NCBI GenBank assembly: GCA_020725465.1
Contig: DYEY01000074.1
Coordinates: forward strand, 1 to 64,000
Length of the DNA stretch: 64,000 nucleotides
Source: Dethiobacter sp.
GTDB taxonomy: Bacteria; Bacillota; Dethiobacteria; Dethiobacterales; Dethiobacteraceae
Direction: 5' to 3'
Part shown: in pieces, positions 16,823-24,757 of the stretch
How positions within the stretch are numbered: position 1 is the first letter of the stretch
How the letters are laid out: every line of letters begins with the position of its first letter
Notes under the pieces: model-generated
The model's database searches: none
The model's input: only the letters and a program-made list of their open reading frames with translations
What the model was told of the DNA's origin: nothing
Made by a program: the position numbers and the translations under genes

Positions 16823-18670
16823 ATGCCGGAAGATATCCTGACGGTGCCTGACGAGTCAACGAGACGGGAGACGCTGCTTTTAACCGGAAACGAATATTTG
16901 TCGTTTCCTGAGATACTGCCGCGGGACGGCTCGCTCCGGACTCTGAATGTCCTGCACATGGGTACGGCTGGGCTGATTGAATTTGCCGGCCCGCAAAGGA
17001 AACCGTTGCTTCGGCCTTATTTCTGTTTACAGGGGCAGGAAATACAGCCTGCCAAGGTATGGAGCTACCGTCACCACTGGCTGCCTACTTTTACCGCCGC
17101 CGCCAGAGCGCTGAAAATCAGGGGAACCGTCTTTGCTCCGCCGGGGCACCGCGGTGGTATTTACCTGCTGGAACTGGATAACCTGGACACCGCTCCGGCG
17201 GAAGTGGAAGCGGGCTTTATTGTTGAGTGGGGGGAAGTATACCACCATATTTTCAGGCCGCGCCAAATAGCCGGCGCCAGGGAGGCTGCCTTTGACCCCT
17301 GGACCGGGACGCTTCTCCTGGAAGCGGGAGGGGGTCTGCCCCTGGTCAGCCTGGCCCTGGGCTTTGACGATGGCCGTCAATGGGAGTGGCAGCAAACACC
17401 GGAAGCGGTACGGGCCTGTGCAGTAAAGAAGCTGACTCTTGGCCCCAGGCAAAAGGCGGCACTGCCGCTCTACCTGGCTGTAAACCGGGAGGGAAGCGGC
17501 GCCGGTACCACAGTTACAGACCTGCGCCGGCACGGCTTTGCTTCTCTTCTGGCAGAAACGGAGAACTGGCTTGCGGCGCGAAAAATCTATCTCAGCGCAC
17601 ATGAAGCGCTTGCCAACCGCAACCTGTTTTTCAATCTTTTTTTTGCCACCGGCCGCGCCATCGATACGGATGACACGGTTCCTGTAACTTCCCGCAGCCC
17701 CCGTTATTATGTCAGTGCCGCTTTCTGGTCCCGGGACACACTGCTTTGGAGCCTTCCTGGGCTGCTGCTGGCCTGCCCGGCAACCGCGAGGCGGGTACTG
17801 CTGGCTGTGTTCGGGCGCCACCTGGATAAGGCGGGGGAGCACGCCCATTATATCAATGGTGTCTTGTTATATCCCGGCTTTGAACTTGACCAGCTGGCTG
17901 CCTATGTGCTGGCCCTTAAAAACTATCTGGCTGCCACCGGGGACAGGACAATTTTAAGGGAATCCCTGGTCAAAAAGGGCCTGACTGGGGTAGCTGGAAA
18001 ACTGCTGGCTCAAAAAGACAGCGAAACCGGTCTTTTTGCCACGTTTCTTGATCCCTCCGACGACCCGGTGAAATATCCCTTTCTGATTTATAATAATGTC
18101 CTGGCGCTAAAGGCGCTGGAATTTCTCTCCGGACTGCAAAGGGAAGGAAGCTGGCGGTACAGGCCAACCCTGGCCCGACAGGCCGCCGCCCTGCACAAAG
18201 CCATCTGCAGGCACGGAATAGTTGAAGGCCCTTACGGCCCTATGTTTGCTTATGCGGTGGACGGGAGAGGCAACTTCCAGTTATATGACAACCCGCCGGG
18301 CAGCCTGCAGCTGCTTGCCCATTACGGCTTCTGCCGGCCGGACGAGCCGACTTTTGTCAATACGGTGCGCTGGATTCACTCCAGCCATAATGAATACTAC
18401 CATGGCACCGGGGACATCCGGGCAGCGGCCTCACGTCACTCTCCCAATCCCTGGCCAATGTCGGCAGCCAATGACCTCCTGGCCCTGAACATCAACCGGG
18501 GCCGGTTATTCCGGCTTGCTCCCATGGACAGCGGTTTTTGCTGTGAAACGGTAAATCCCGGTTCCGGCTGGGCTTCCACCGGCCATGCCTTTGCCACTGC
18601 CGCAGGCTTTCTGGCGTTTTCTCTCTGGCATGCCTTCAGGAAAAACAAGCAGGGAGGAGAGAAAAGATAA
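16823..18670 (+). CDS. Six-hairpin glycosidase (glycogen-debranching / GH63-GH125-like)
   Basis: A 615-residue protein with an N-terminal beta-sandwich part (to about 270) and a C-terminal (alpha/alpha)6 barrel. The barrel entry ALANRNLFFNLFFATGR and the block SAAFWSRDTLLWSLPG (near 295, with a candidate catalytic Asp) followed by GFELDQLAAYVLAL resemble the amylo-alpha-1,6-glucosidase and GH125/GH63 families. No signal peptide is seen, so it should act in the cytosol on an imported oligosaccharide. The next gene, a GPH-type sugar symporter, overlaps its stop by one base (TAATG), implying coupled translation. Exact linkage specificity is not readable. Confidence 0.7.
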   Translation: MPEDILTVPDESTRRETLLLTGNEYLSFPEILPRDGSLRTLNVLHMGTAGLIEFAGPQRKPLLRPYFCLQGQEIQPAKVWSYRHHWLPTFTAAARALKIRGTVFAPPGHRGGIYLLELDNLDTAPAEVEAGFIVEWGEVYHHIFRPRQIAGAREAAFDPWTGTLLLEAGGGLPLVSLALGFDDGRQWEWQQTPEAVRACAVKKLTLGPRQKAALPLYLAVNREGSGAGTTVTDLRRHGFASLLAETENWLAARKIYLSAHEALANRNLFFNLFFATGRAIDTDDTVPVTSRSPRYYVSAAFWSRDTLLWSLPGLLLACPATARRVLLAVFGRHLDKAGEHAHYINGVLLYPGFELDQLAAYVLALKNYLAATGDRTILRESLVKKGLTGVAGKLLAQKDSETGLFATFLDPSDDPVKYPFLIYNNVLALKALEFLSGLQREGSWRYRPTLARQAAALHKAICRHGIVEGPYGPMFAYAVDGRGNFQLYDNPPGSLQLLAHYGFCRPDEPTFVNTVRWIHSSHNEYYHGTGDIRAAASRHSPNPWPMSAANDLLALNINRGRLFRLAPMDSGFCCETVNPGSGWASTGHAFATAAGFLAFSLWHAFRKNKQGGEKR

Positions 18671-19989
18671 TGGCCAGGAAACTGCCGCTTCACGGTAAAA
18701 TTCTCTATGCGGCTTCATCGGCGGGTTGGGCCATGACAGACAGGATAGTGGTGACCTGGCTGTTGTTCTACTACGTTTCGGCGGAAGGAGGCGGGCCCTT
18801 CCTTGGTTCCCTGGCGTTCGGAAGCGTAATGATCCTGGGCAGGGTGGTAGACGCCGTTGCTGACCCGCTGGTAGCTCTCTGGTCGGATAATTTCCGTGGC
18901 CGGCTTGGCCGCCGCATGCCGTTTTTGCTGGCCGGTGGTATGCTTTATGTGGCGGTGTTTATTGCCCTCTTTCATCCACCTGCCGCCGCTCCGGGTATCA
19001 TTAATGCCGTCTACCTGACGGTCCTTACCGGCGCTTATTACTTTTTCTTTACGGTTTATGTCTGCCCCTACCTGGCCCTGATGCCGGAGCTGGCACGCAC
19101 ACCGGACGACCGGGTTGACTTGGCTACGCTGCGGGCGGTTTTTTCGCTCCTGGGTGTGGCCGCGGCCCTGGTCGGTTCCGGCCGGCTGATCGGCAGTTTG
19201 GGTTTTTCCGGCATGGTGCTGGGCATGGGCCTGTCCGGCATGCTTTTAATGTACCTGCCGGCGCTGATAAAGGAAAAAGATTATGCCAGCGCCGAACCTG
19301 CCAGCCTGGGACTGGTGGAGGCGATAACCACTACCTTAAAAAACCAGGCGTTTCGCATTTACCTGGCCGGCAATGCCACCTTTTGGTTCGGCTTTAATAT
19401 AGTCACTCTGGGGCTGCCTTTTTACGTGACCGTCTTGCTCAGCCTTGACAAGGAAGCAACTTCCATCTTTTTTGCCGCCACCTTCGGTGTGGCCGTGCTT
19501 TGTTTCCCGCTGGTCAATATCCTGGCCAAAAGAATTGGCCACAAAGCAGTGATGCTGGGTTCACTGTTTCTGTTTGTGCTGGTGTTGCCCTGTTTCTTTT
19601 TCCTCGGCCGGCCGCTGTTTTGCCTTTCCTCCTACAGCTTTGCCATGCTGCTGTTAGCTTTGGCCGGGGTGCCGCTGTCCAGCCTGTTTGTGCTTCCGGA
19701 TGCCATGGTGGCTTCCATAACCGACCTGGAGGAAGGCCTGTCCGGGCAACGGCGCGAGGCCATGTATTTTGGCACCCAGGGGCTGGTGCTGAAGGTGGTT
19801 TTGGGCCTTTCCACCTTTGTAACCGGCGTGATACTGCAGATCTTCGGCAGCACCGCCGCTACCCCGCTGGGTGTCAGGCTGACCGGGGTTGTGGCTGCTT
19901 TCTTTGTGCTGATTGGATTTTTTATCTTTCTTCGTTACCCGGAAAAAGAAGTGCTGGCTCCCGCCGGGTCAAAAAACGCCTCCATTTAA
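18670..19989 (+). CDS. GPH-family sugar:cation symporter (MFS)
   Basis: A 439-residue transporter with twelve predicted membrane helices. The early block GRVVDAVADPLVALWSDN is the hallmark of the glycoside-pentoside-hexuronide:cation symporters such as MelB, where the aspartates couple Na+ or H+ to sugar uptake; GRRMPFLLAGG follows in the next loop. It begins inside the stop of the glycosidase gene, so the pair probably imports and cleaves one glycoside. The 3' end overlaps the convergent nitrilase-family gene by four bases. Confidence 0.82.
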   Translation: MARKLPLHGKILYAASSAGWAMTDRIVVTWLLFYYVSAEGGGPFLGSLAFGSVMILGRVVDAVADPLVALWSDNFRGRLGRRMPFLLAGGMLYVAVFIALFHPPAAAPGIINAVYLTVLTGAYYFFFTVYVCPYLALMPELARTPDDRVDLATLRAVFSLLGVAAALVGSGRLIGSLGFSGMVLGMGLSGMLLMYLPALIKEKDYASAEPASLGLVEAITTTLKNQAFRIYLAGNATFWFGFNIVTLGLPFYVTVLLSLDKEATSIFFAATFGVAVLCFPLVNILAKRIGHKAVMLGSLFLFVLVLPCFFFLGRPLFCLSSYSFAMLLLALAGVPLSSLFVLPDAMVASITDLEEGLSGQRREAMYFGTQGLVLKVVLGLSTFVTGVILQIFGSTAATPLGVRLTGVVAAFFVLIGFFIFLRYPEKEVLAPAGSKNASI

Positions 19990-21053
19990 CCCGGAGCCCC
20001 GCGCCGTAAAAATCCGGGTTTGCTTCTGTCATAGATTGAGGGGAAATACCTGCGTTCCAGCTCCGGGTTCCTGTCGCCCAGGTAAGGATGGTTTGCCCGC
20101 AGCTCCTGCAGTGCTTCCAGGTCCAGTTCCGCGGTGACCAGGGCTTCCCGGTCATGTCCGGGCGCCTCCGCCAGCACGCCGTCGCGGCCCGGCGTCAGTT
20201 CCAGCGGAGCGAACACTCCCGCTTTTCCGGTAAAAGGCTCACCCAGGAACTCCCCGACCAGTGCCGCTTTTATGCCGTAGACCAGGCTCTCCTGAACTCT
20301 GGGCCAGATCCCCCGCAAAGCCAGCCAGCAGTTATACCGCTGCGGGTCGGCAATGGGCAGCATCACGATTTCCGCCCCTTTGGCGGACAGTATGCGGAAA
20401 GTTTCAAAATAGGTGGCGTCCATGCAAACCGGCATGGCCAGCCGGCCCAGTCCGGTTTCACAGACCTCAAACCTGTGGCCGGCGGAAAGCCCTTCCTTGT
20501 GTTCCCGCAGGGTCAGGTGTATCTTGTCTTGGCTGCCGAGCAGTGTGCCGTCAGGGGCAAAAAGGACGGCCCGGTTGGTTACACGGTCCCCTGTGGCGGT
20601 GGGAAAACTGCCCGCCATGATATAAATGCCATATTCCCCGGCCAGGCGGGAAAAAACGGTATAGGCGAACTGTACAAAAGGCGGGGCCAGGAAGAATAAA
20701 AGGTCAAGTATTTTGTGCTTAAAAGCCGTGCCTCCGCCGTCATCGCCCAGGCTCATTGACTCAATTCCGGGCAGAAGACCAAAGAGCTGGTTATAGTTAT
20801 ATTCGGGGAAGACAAGTAGCTGCACGCCCAGTCCGGAGGCTTCCCTGACAAACCCGTGCATTTCTTCCACATAATCCAGCGGGTTTTTTACCAGTTTTAT
20901 CCTGACCTGGGCTGCCCCCACCCTGACGTGCCGCCGGTCAATCCGGAACGGTTTGCCGGACCGGATTTTTTGCCCTTTAAGGAATTTTTCTACCAGGGAA
21001 GGTCTGGTCCGCCAGTACAGGTGCTTTAAAAACAATTTTTCCCTAAAATTCAT
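19986..21053 (-). CDS. Carbon-nitrogen hydrolase (nitrilase superfamily), catalytic residues intact
   Basis: A 355-residue nitrilase-superfamily enzyme that hydrolyses an amide or nitrile C-N bond. The full Glu-Lys-Cys triad is present: E84 in LLVFPEYNYN, K177 in SQDKIHLT and C210 in LAMPVCMDATYF. There is an N-terminal extension of about 40 basic residues before the first strand VRVGAAQV. GGGGAGG seven bases upstream sets the ATG at 21053. The start lies inside the end of the upstream paralogue (11-base overlap), so both are made from one message. Substrate unknown; no ammonia-channel or glutaminase partner domain is seen. Confidence 0.82.
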   Translation of the reverse strand: MNFREKLFLKHLYWRTRPSLVEKFLKGQKIRSGKPFRIDRRHVRVGAAQVRIKLVKNPLDYVEEMHGFVREASGLGVQLLVFPEYNYNQLFGLLPGIESMSLGDDGGGTAFKHKILDLLFFLAPPFVQFAYTVFSRLAGEYGIYIMAGSFPTATGDRVTNRAVLFAPDGTLLGSQDKIHLTLREHKEGLSAGHRFEVCETGLGRLAMPVCMDATYFETFRILSAKGAEIVMLPIADPQRYNCWLALRGIWPRVQESLVYGIKAALVGEFLGEPFTGKAGVFAPLELTPGRDGVLAEAPGHDREALVTAELDLEALQELRANHPYLGDRNPELERRYFPSIYDRSKPGFLRRGAPG

Positions 21054-21921
21054 TTTCACGCCTCCCCCCGTAGAGTTCACCGTAAGCAGCGGGGTTAAGC
21101 AGTTCCATGAGAGGATAGCCTGCTATAACCTGCTTGCGCAACCCGTTAGCCAAAACCGCGGCAACCGGCTTTCCGTCCGTTCCCCCCCTGCTTAAAATTC
21201 CCGTATAATTCTCCGTCATCTCACATGGTGCATGAACCAGTGATTCGGCACTGAATTCGGTACCAGCAATGCGGCCCACCAGCTGGCTTTCCACGCAGAA
21301 GAACTGGTTTTGCTGTACCTGCTGCCACATACCGGCCAGCTGCCGCCACCTGTTTTCCCCGGCAGCTTCCATAGCTCCGCAGTGGCAGACGATTTCCGCG
21401 CCTTTCAGGGCCAAGATACGCCCCACTTCCGGGTACCAGGCATCAGTCCCCACCATCATGGCGACCTTCCCCAGTTCGGTGGGGAAAACCCGGGCATCGT
21501 CGCCCCGTATCAATCCCCATTGCCTCTCCTGCCGGGAAAGGTAAAGCTGTTCCTGGTATCCTGCCAGCTCGCCCCGGGGGGAGAACAGGCAGGCGACGTG
21601 GCTTATTCCCCGTTCACCGGGTAAAAAATCCGTTCCCGCCACCAGGTATACGGAAAAATCAGCGGCCAGGCTGGCATGAAGCTGCCGGAAGTCTTCGTGC
21701 CAACTGCCGGGAAGCAGCAAAAATGCTGACAGTGATTCTGCCAGGGTTCCCGGGTTTCCCAGTTCCCCCCACCGGTAGGCTGCCAGCAGGGCCAGCCAGG
21801 CCGGCAGTACCACCAGCTGTACTTTGCCTTTTTCCGCCTGCAGGTTTTTTTTAAGGCAGGCCAGATACTCTCCGGGAGAGGAAAACCTGCAGCCCGCCAG
21901 GCTCAGGGCTGCTGCCTTCAT
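21043..21921 (-). CDS. Nitrilase-superfamily paralogue lacking the catalytic triad
   Basis: A 292-residue protein that aligns along its length with the next gene. All three catalytic positions are changed: Glu to Ala41 (LVVLPAWLAL in place of LLVFPEYNYN), Lys to Gln125 (YQEQLYLS in place of SQDKIHLT) and Cys to Gly158 (AMMVGTDAWYP in place of AMPVCMDATYF), while surrounding structural residues (RILALKGAEIV) are kept. It should therefore fold but not hydrolyse. ATG at 21921 is used since AAAGGGATGTG lies before it; the reading frame extends further upstream to 22008 without support. A regulatory or scaffolding partner of the intact enzyme is likely. Confidence 0.78.
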   Translation of the reverse strand: MKAAALSLAGCRFSSPGEYLACLKKNLQAEKGKVQLVVLPAWLALLAAYRWGELGNPGTLAESLSAFLLLPGSWHEDFRQLHASLAADFSVYLVAGTDFLPGERGISHVACLFSPRGELAGYQEQLYLSRQERQWGLIRGDDARVFPTELGKVAMMVGTDAWYPEVGRILALKGAEIVCHCGAMEAAGENRWRQLAGMWQQVQQNQFFCVESQLVGRIAGTEFSAESLVHAPCEMTENYTGILSRGGTDGKPVAAVLANGLRKQVIAGYPLMELLNPAAYGELYGGRRENEF

Positions 21922-22080
21922 CGCATCACATCCCTTTCCATTTCCATGTAGTCCTGAATGCTTCTGCACAAAAAAAATAAACCCTGTTTTTACATTTCCG
22001 CCAAGCAAAAATCTGAGGGCAATATTGTCCGCCTTTCTGAATAGGTTGAATTAAAAACAATAAATATTGGAGGGAACCAG

Positions 22081-22713
22081 ATGAATAATTTGTACAGTCT
22101 GACCAGATTATTTGTCGCGGCGGTGACCACCAACATTTGCATGCTGATTATAATTACCCGGTTTTACGCCGGCTCCTTTTCTCTGCTGCTGGACCCCTTC
22201 AGCTGGCTGGGCGCACTGGTCACTGAAAGCGGTTTGCGCAATAATACCGCTGCCTTTATGTTTACTGCCACCCAGTTGTGTAACGTCGTTTTCTGGCGAC
22301 GCGCCCGGACTCTGCTGCTTGAATTCCGAACCGGCAGGCATCCTCTGGTCAGGTTTTTGGGAGGCTTGGTCCAGGCCGGTTTTATCCTGATGGCCTTTCC
22401 CTGTGACCGGTTTGTTTTCATCCACAGCCTGGGCGCCGGTTTTACCGTGGGAGGCCTGTGGGCGCTGACTTCCGGGCTTCTATACAATGTCAGGGAACGT
22501 TTGGGTCGCGGTACCCATATTCTTATGCAGTTCCTCCTGCAGCTGTCAGCGGTTTATTGCGGTGTTAATTTCGTGCTTGACAGCCCGTTGAAAGGTTTTA
22601 GCCAGAGGCCGCTGCTTATCGCCTTTATAGCGGAAACAGGCCTTTGCCTGAAAATGCTGTTAAGGGCGCAGGCAGGGCGGCGCGCCGCCTGGCATCAGAC
22701 GGAAGCTTATTAA
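22081..22713 (+). CDS. Hypothetical integral membrane protein
   Basis: A 210-residue protein with about six hydrophobic segments, for example LTRLFVAAVTTNICMLIII, AAFMFTATQLCNVVFW, LGGLVQAGFILMAFPC and ILMQFLLQLSAVYCGVNFVL. The layout recalls DUF998-like membrane proteins but I do not recognise a diagnostic motif. GGAGGGAACCAG precedes the ATG. It stands alone between divergent nitrilase genes and the short ATP-grasp gene. Confidence 0.6.
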   Translation: MNNLYSLTRLFVAAVTTNICMLIIITRFYAGSFSLLLDPFSWLGALVTESGLRNNTAAFMFTATQLCNVVFWRRARTLLLEFRTGRHPLVRFLGGLVQAGFILMAFPCDRFVFIHSLGAGFTVGGLWALTSGLLYNVRERLGRGTHILMQFLLQLSAVYCGVNFVLDSPLKGFSQRPLLIAFIAETGLCLKMLLRAQAGRRAAWHQTEAY

Positions 22714-22886
22714 AGGCCGGCATCATTACTCATATTTTATAGCTGAAATTATGTAGGTTGCAGTATACCATTTGGCGGGGGAAGACATATACTGATGCAG
22801 CAAACATTTTTTGGCTTGATAAACTAACCTCTTAACAGGGGAAAAGGCTTTGGGTCAGGATTGAGTACAGGGGAGATACCGCTTAA

Positions 22887-23633
22887 ATGCATCCTTATCA
22901 GATAGTACGCAGTAAGATGGCGAAAATAAGCGTTTTGACTGCAGACCCGGAACTGGCCTGCTATGTACCGAAATCTGTTGTTTTTTCTGCGGAAACGCTT
23001 AAAGAAATGCTAAGAGTCTATAATTACGTTTATGTTAAACCCGATTATGGCAGGGGCGGCAAAAGGGTAATCTCTGTGGCTTCGGAAGATTCTGAGCATT
23101 ATAGGGTTCATTATAAAGCTGAGATAATGACCGGCAAAACATTTGAAGAAACTGCTTCCTATATTGACAGGGTGGCTGCAGGAGACCGCTTTCTCATCCA
23201 GCAGGGCATATACCTGCAATGTGTCAATGATTTACCTTTTGATTTAAGGGTAAATGTGCAGAAACCTTACAGTAAATGGGAAGTAACCGCCATGATTGCC
23301 AAGTTAGCGGCACCGGGTAATGCCGTTACCAATTACAGCTCCGGGGGAACCCTGGTTGATGTAACTGAAACACTTCTGGCAGCAGGTTATGATGATGTTA
23401 AAATCCAAAAAATAATTGCCTTATTTATTGAGTTGGGTGAGAAAACCGCCTCTGCTCTGAGTAAAAGGTACCCTAATCTGAGAGAGTTGGGGTTGGATAT
23501 TGCCCTTGACCTTAATGACAGGCCTTGGATCCTCGAGGTTAACACGTCTCCCCAGCTACCGCGGGGACTGCACCGGAAGTTTGATAACTATCGCCGCATC
23601 ATACGGCGTAATACTTATAAAACCATAACCTGA
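22887..23633 (+). CDS. Short YheC/YheD-type ATP-grasp protein (copy 5)
   Basis: A 248-residue relative of the four proteins at the left of the window, lacking their first ~115 residues. It enters directly at the region SKMAKISVLTADPELACYVPKS and keeps the ATP loop (GRGGKRVISV near 54), RFLIQQGIYL near 100 and the metal signature RELGLDIALD...ILEVNTSP near 198-221. So the ATP-grasp core is complete but the N-terminal domain is missing: either a genuine minimal form or a truncated gene. The spacing of GGGGAG to the ATG is rather long (13 bases). Surroundings are A/T-rich like those of the other copies. Confidence 0.75.
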   Translation: MHPYQIVRSKMAKISVLTADPELACYVPKSVVFSAETLKEMLRVYNYVYVKPDYGRGGKRVISVASEDSEHYRVHYKAEIMTGKTFEETASYIDRVAAGDRFLIQQGIYLQCVNDLPFDLRVNVQKPYSKWEVTAMIAKLAAPGNAVTNYSSGGTLVDVTETLLAAGYDDVKIQKIIALFIELGEKTASALSKRYPNLRELGLDIALDLNDRPWILEVNTSPQLPRGLHRKFDNYRRIIRRNTYKTIT

Positions 23634-23705
23634 TTTTTGTCTGGAGGATTTTTTCTGTCCTATTCTGTTTTCCGCCAAAAACCATCTTTGAAGAAATTAA
23701 AGGGG

Positions 23706-23724
23706 TTTGGGGCAGCGCCCCAAA
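23706..23724 (+). terminator. Perfect hairpin after short ATP-grasp gene
   Basis: TTTGGGGC and GCCCCAAA form a perfect 8-bp stem with a three-base loop, 73 bases after the stop of the ATP-grasp gene. A short T-rich stretch follows only after TGGG, so termination is possible but not certain. It lies between convergent genes. Confidence 0.5.
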
Positions 23725-23772
23725 TGGGTATTATTTTGATGTAACTGATTTGCAGGCAATGTAAAGCGTGGG

Positions 23773-24168
23773 TCAGACTGTCCAGCTTTCTGTCTTGAGG
23801 TTGGAAATATCATTAAAATGTTTATCCCTGGAAGCCAGTATTAATGAATGTTGTTTTGCTACTGCGGCAATCCATACATCATTTTCAGGAATCAGCTTAC
23901 CTTTGTTCTTTAGCTCTCTTTTTATTTCTCCGTAAAACAGCGCCGTTATACTGTCACAAGGCATTACAGGGAAATCAGATGAGAAATCTCTGATAATTTT
24001 TATATTTTCATTGTGCCTTTCTGATTTTAATGCACCGTAGTATAATTCACCCAAAGCTATTGATGGTATAAGAACTTCACCGGCCCAATGAAGGTGTTTT
24101 TGTATAACGGTGTCTCCCTGGAAAATTCCAATTATTATATTCGTATCAAGCAGGTATCTACCACTCAT
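23773..24168 (-). CDS. vapC: VapC-type PIN-domain toxin
   Basis: A 131-residue PIN-domain ribonuclease. The acidic residues of the Mg site are all visible: D in YLLDTNIIIGIF (near 8), E in IALGELYYGA (near 43), D in PENDVWIAAVA (near 97) and D in LASRDKHF (near 115). Such toxins cut tRNA or other RNA when freed from the antitoxin. It overlaps the upstream antitoxin gene by 11 bases, the usual VapBC arrangement. Expressed from the promoter at 24485-24513. Confidence 0.9.
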   Translation of the reverse strand: MSGRYLLDTNIIIGIFQGDTVIQKHLHWAGEVLIPSIALGELYYGALKSERHNENIKIIRDFSSDFPVMPCDSITALFYGEIKRELKNKGKLIPENDVWIAAVAKQHSLILASRDKHFNDISNLKTESWTV

Positions 24169-24454
24169 TTACATCAACCTGTCCACACCCATTTTCAATA
24201 GCTTCTTTTATTTGTTCCAGGCTTTTATCATCAATTGCTCTGGAGAATTTCAGCAATTCTTTTCCTGGCACTCCTTGGGGATTTAGCAGATTATTGCGTT
24301 TTTCCTCTTCTTTTTTTAATCTGTAAACAGCGACCATTTCCCTGAAAAGTTCGCTTTTTGTCATCTTTTCTCTTTTTGCATAGCTTATTACCTCCTCATA
24401 AATCTCAGGAGGAACGGAGAAACCGATTACTTTAGTTGTTCTGCCAGTCACCAT
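24158..24454 (-). CDS. vapB: Ribbon-helix-helix antitoxin (VapB/CopG-like)
   Basis: A 98-residue protein whose first ~45 residues (TTKVIGFSVPPEIYEEV...KREKMTKSELFREMV) match the ribbon-helix-helix fold that binds operator DNA as a dimer; the acidic C-terminal tail should wrap and block the PIN toxin. ATG at 24454. It overlaps vapC by 11 bases. Upstream lie two 10-bp-spaced copies of GTTTAACT (24465 and 24475) and a strong promoter, which fits autoregulation by the toxin-antitoxin complex. Confidence 0.85.
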   Translation of the reverse strand: MVTGRTTKVIGFSVPPEIYEEVISYAKREKMTKSELFREMVAVYRLKKEEEKRNNLLNPQGVPGKELLKFSRAIDDKSLEQIKEAIENGCGQVDVNEW

Positions 24455-24484
24455 AACCGCCCCCGTTTAACTAAGTTTAACTCT

Positions 24485-24513
24485 ATTGTATATTATGTGA
24501 ATACAATTGTCAA
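24485..24513 (-). promoter_or_regulatory. Sigma-A promoter of vapBC
   Basis: On the minus strand TTGACA (24508-24513) and TACAAT (24485-24490) are 17 bp apart. The spacer also contains ATTGTA facing the TACAAT, an inverted repeat that could be an operator. Direct repeats GTTTAACT at 24465-24472 and 24475-24482 lie between promoter and start codon. Confidence 0.7.
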
Positions 24514-24561
24514 AGATTACCGCTCCCTTTTTGTAATTTCATATAACGAAAATTAATTTCG

Positions 24562-24590
24562 TTGACAGTGCTATTAAACAGCTTTATAAT
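24562..24590 (+). promoter_or_regulatory. Consensus sigma-A promoter of carAB
   Basis: TTGACA (24562-24567) and TATAAT (24585-24590) match the consensus fully with a 17-bp spacer. An inverted repeat AACGAAA/TTTCGTT (24545-24563) overlaps the -35 box and might bind a repressor. The predicted message would have a leader of about 160 bases before carA. Confidence 0.8.
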
Positions 24591-24621
24591 TTTAATACAA
24601 CGGGGCATATTGTTGCAAGCA

Positions 24622-24667
24622 ACAGGCACCTCTGTCTTAGTCCTGTGCGGCTAAAAAGGGGTGCCTT
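24622..24667 (+). promoter_or_regulatory. PyrR-type RNA regulatory element in the carA leader
   Basis: AGGCACC (24624-24630) can pair with GGGTGCCT (24658-24665). The enclosed segment TTAGTCCTGTGCGGCTAA closely follows the known PyrR-binding loop pattern AGUCCnGnGAGGCU flanked by a short stem. In Firmicutes PyrR with UMP stabilises this anti-antiterminator so that pyrimidine genes are shut off. I could not find a convincing downstream terminator hairpin, so the way the signal is read out (attenuation or translation) is open. Confidence 0.6.
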
Positions 24668-24757
24668 ACTTTAAAGTGCTTTTGTCAACACTGGCAGGCA
24701 GGTTCCCGGGGCCGCCGCTTTTTATGCCCAGAATAAAAGGAAAGGGAGGTTGAGCGG

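Noticed and set aside
23773-24454. Genomic island or prophage around the VapBC module
   Set aside because: A/T-rich sequence is present but no integrase, phage gene or flanking direct repeat was seen.
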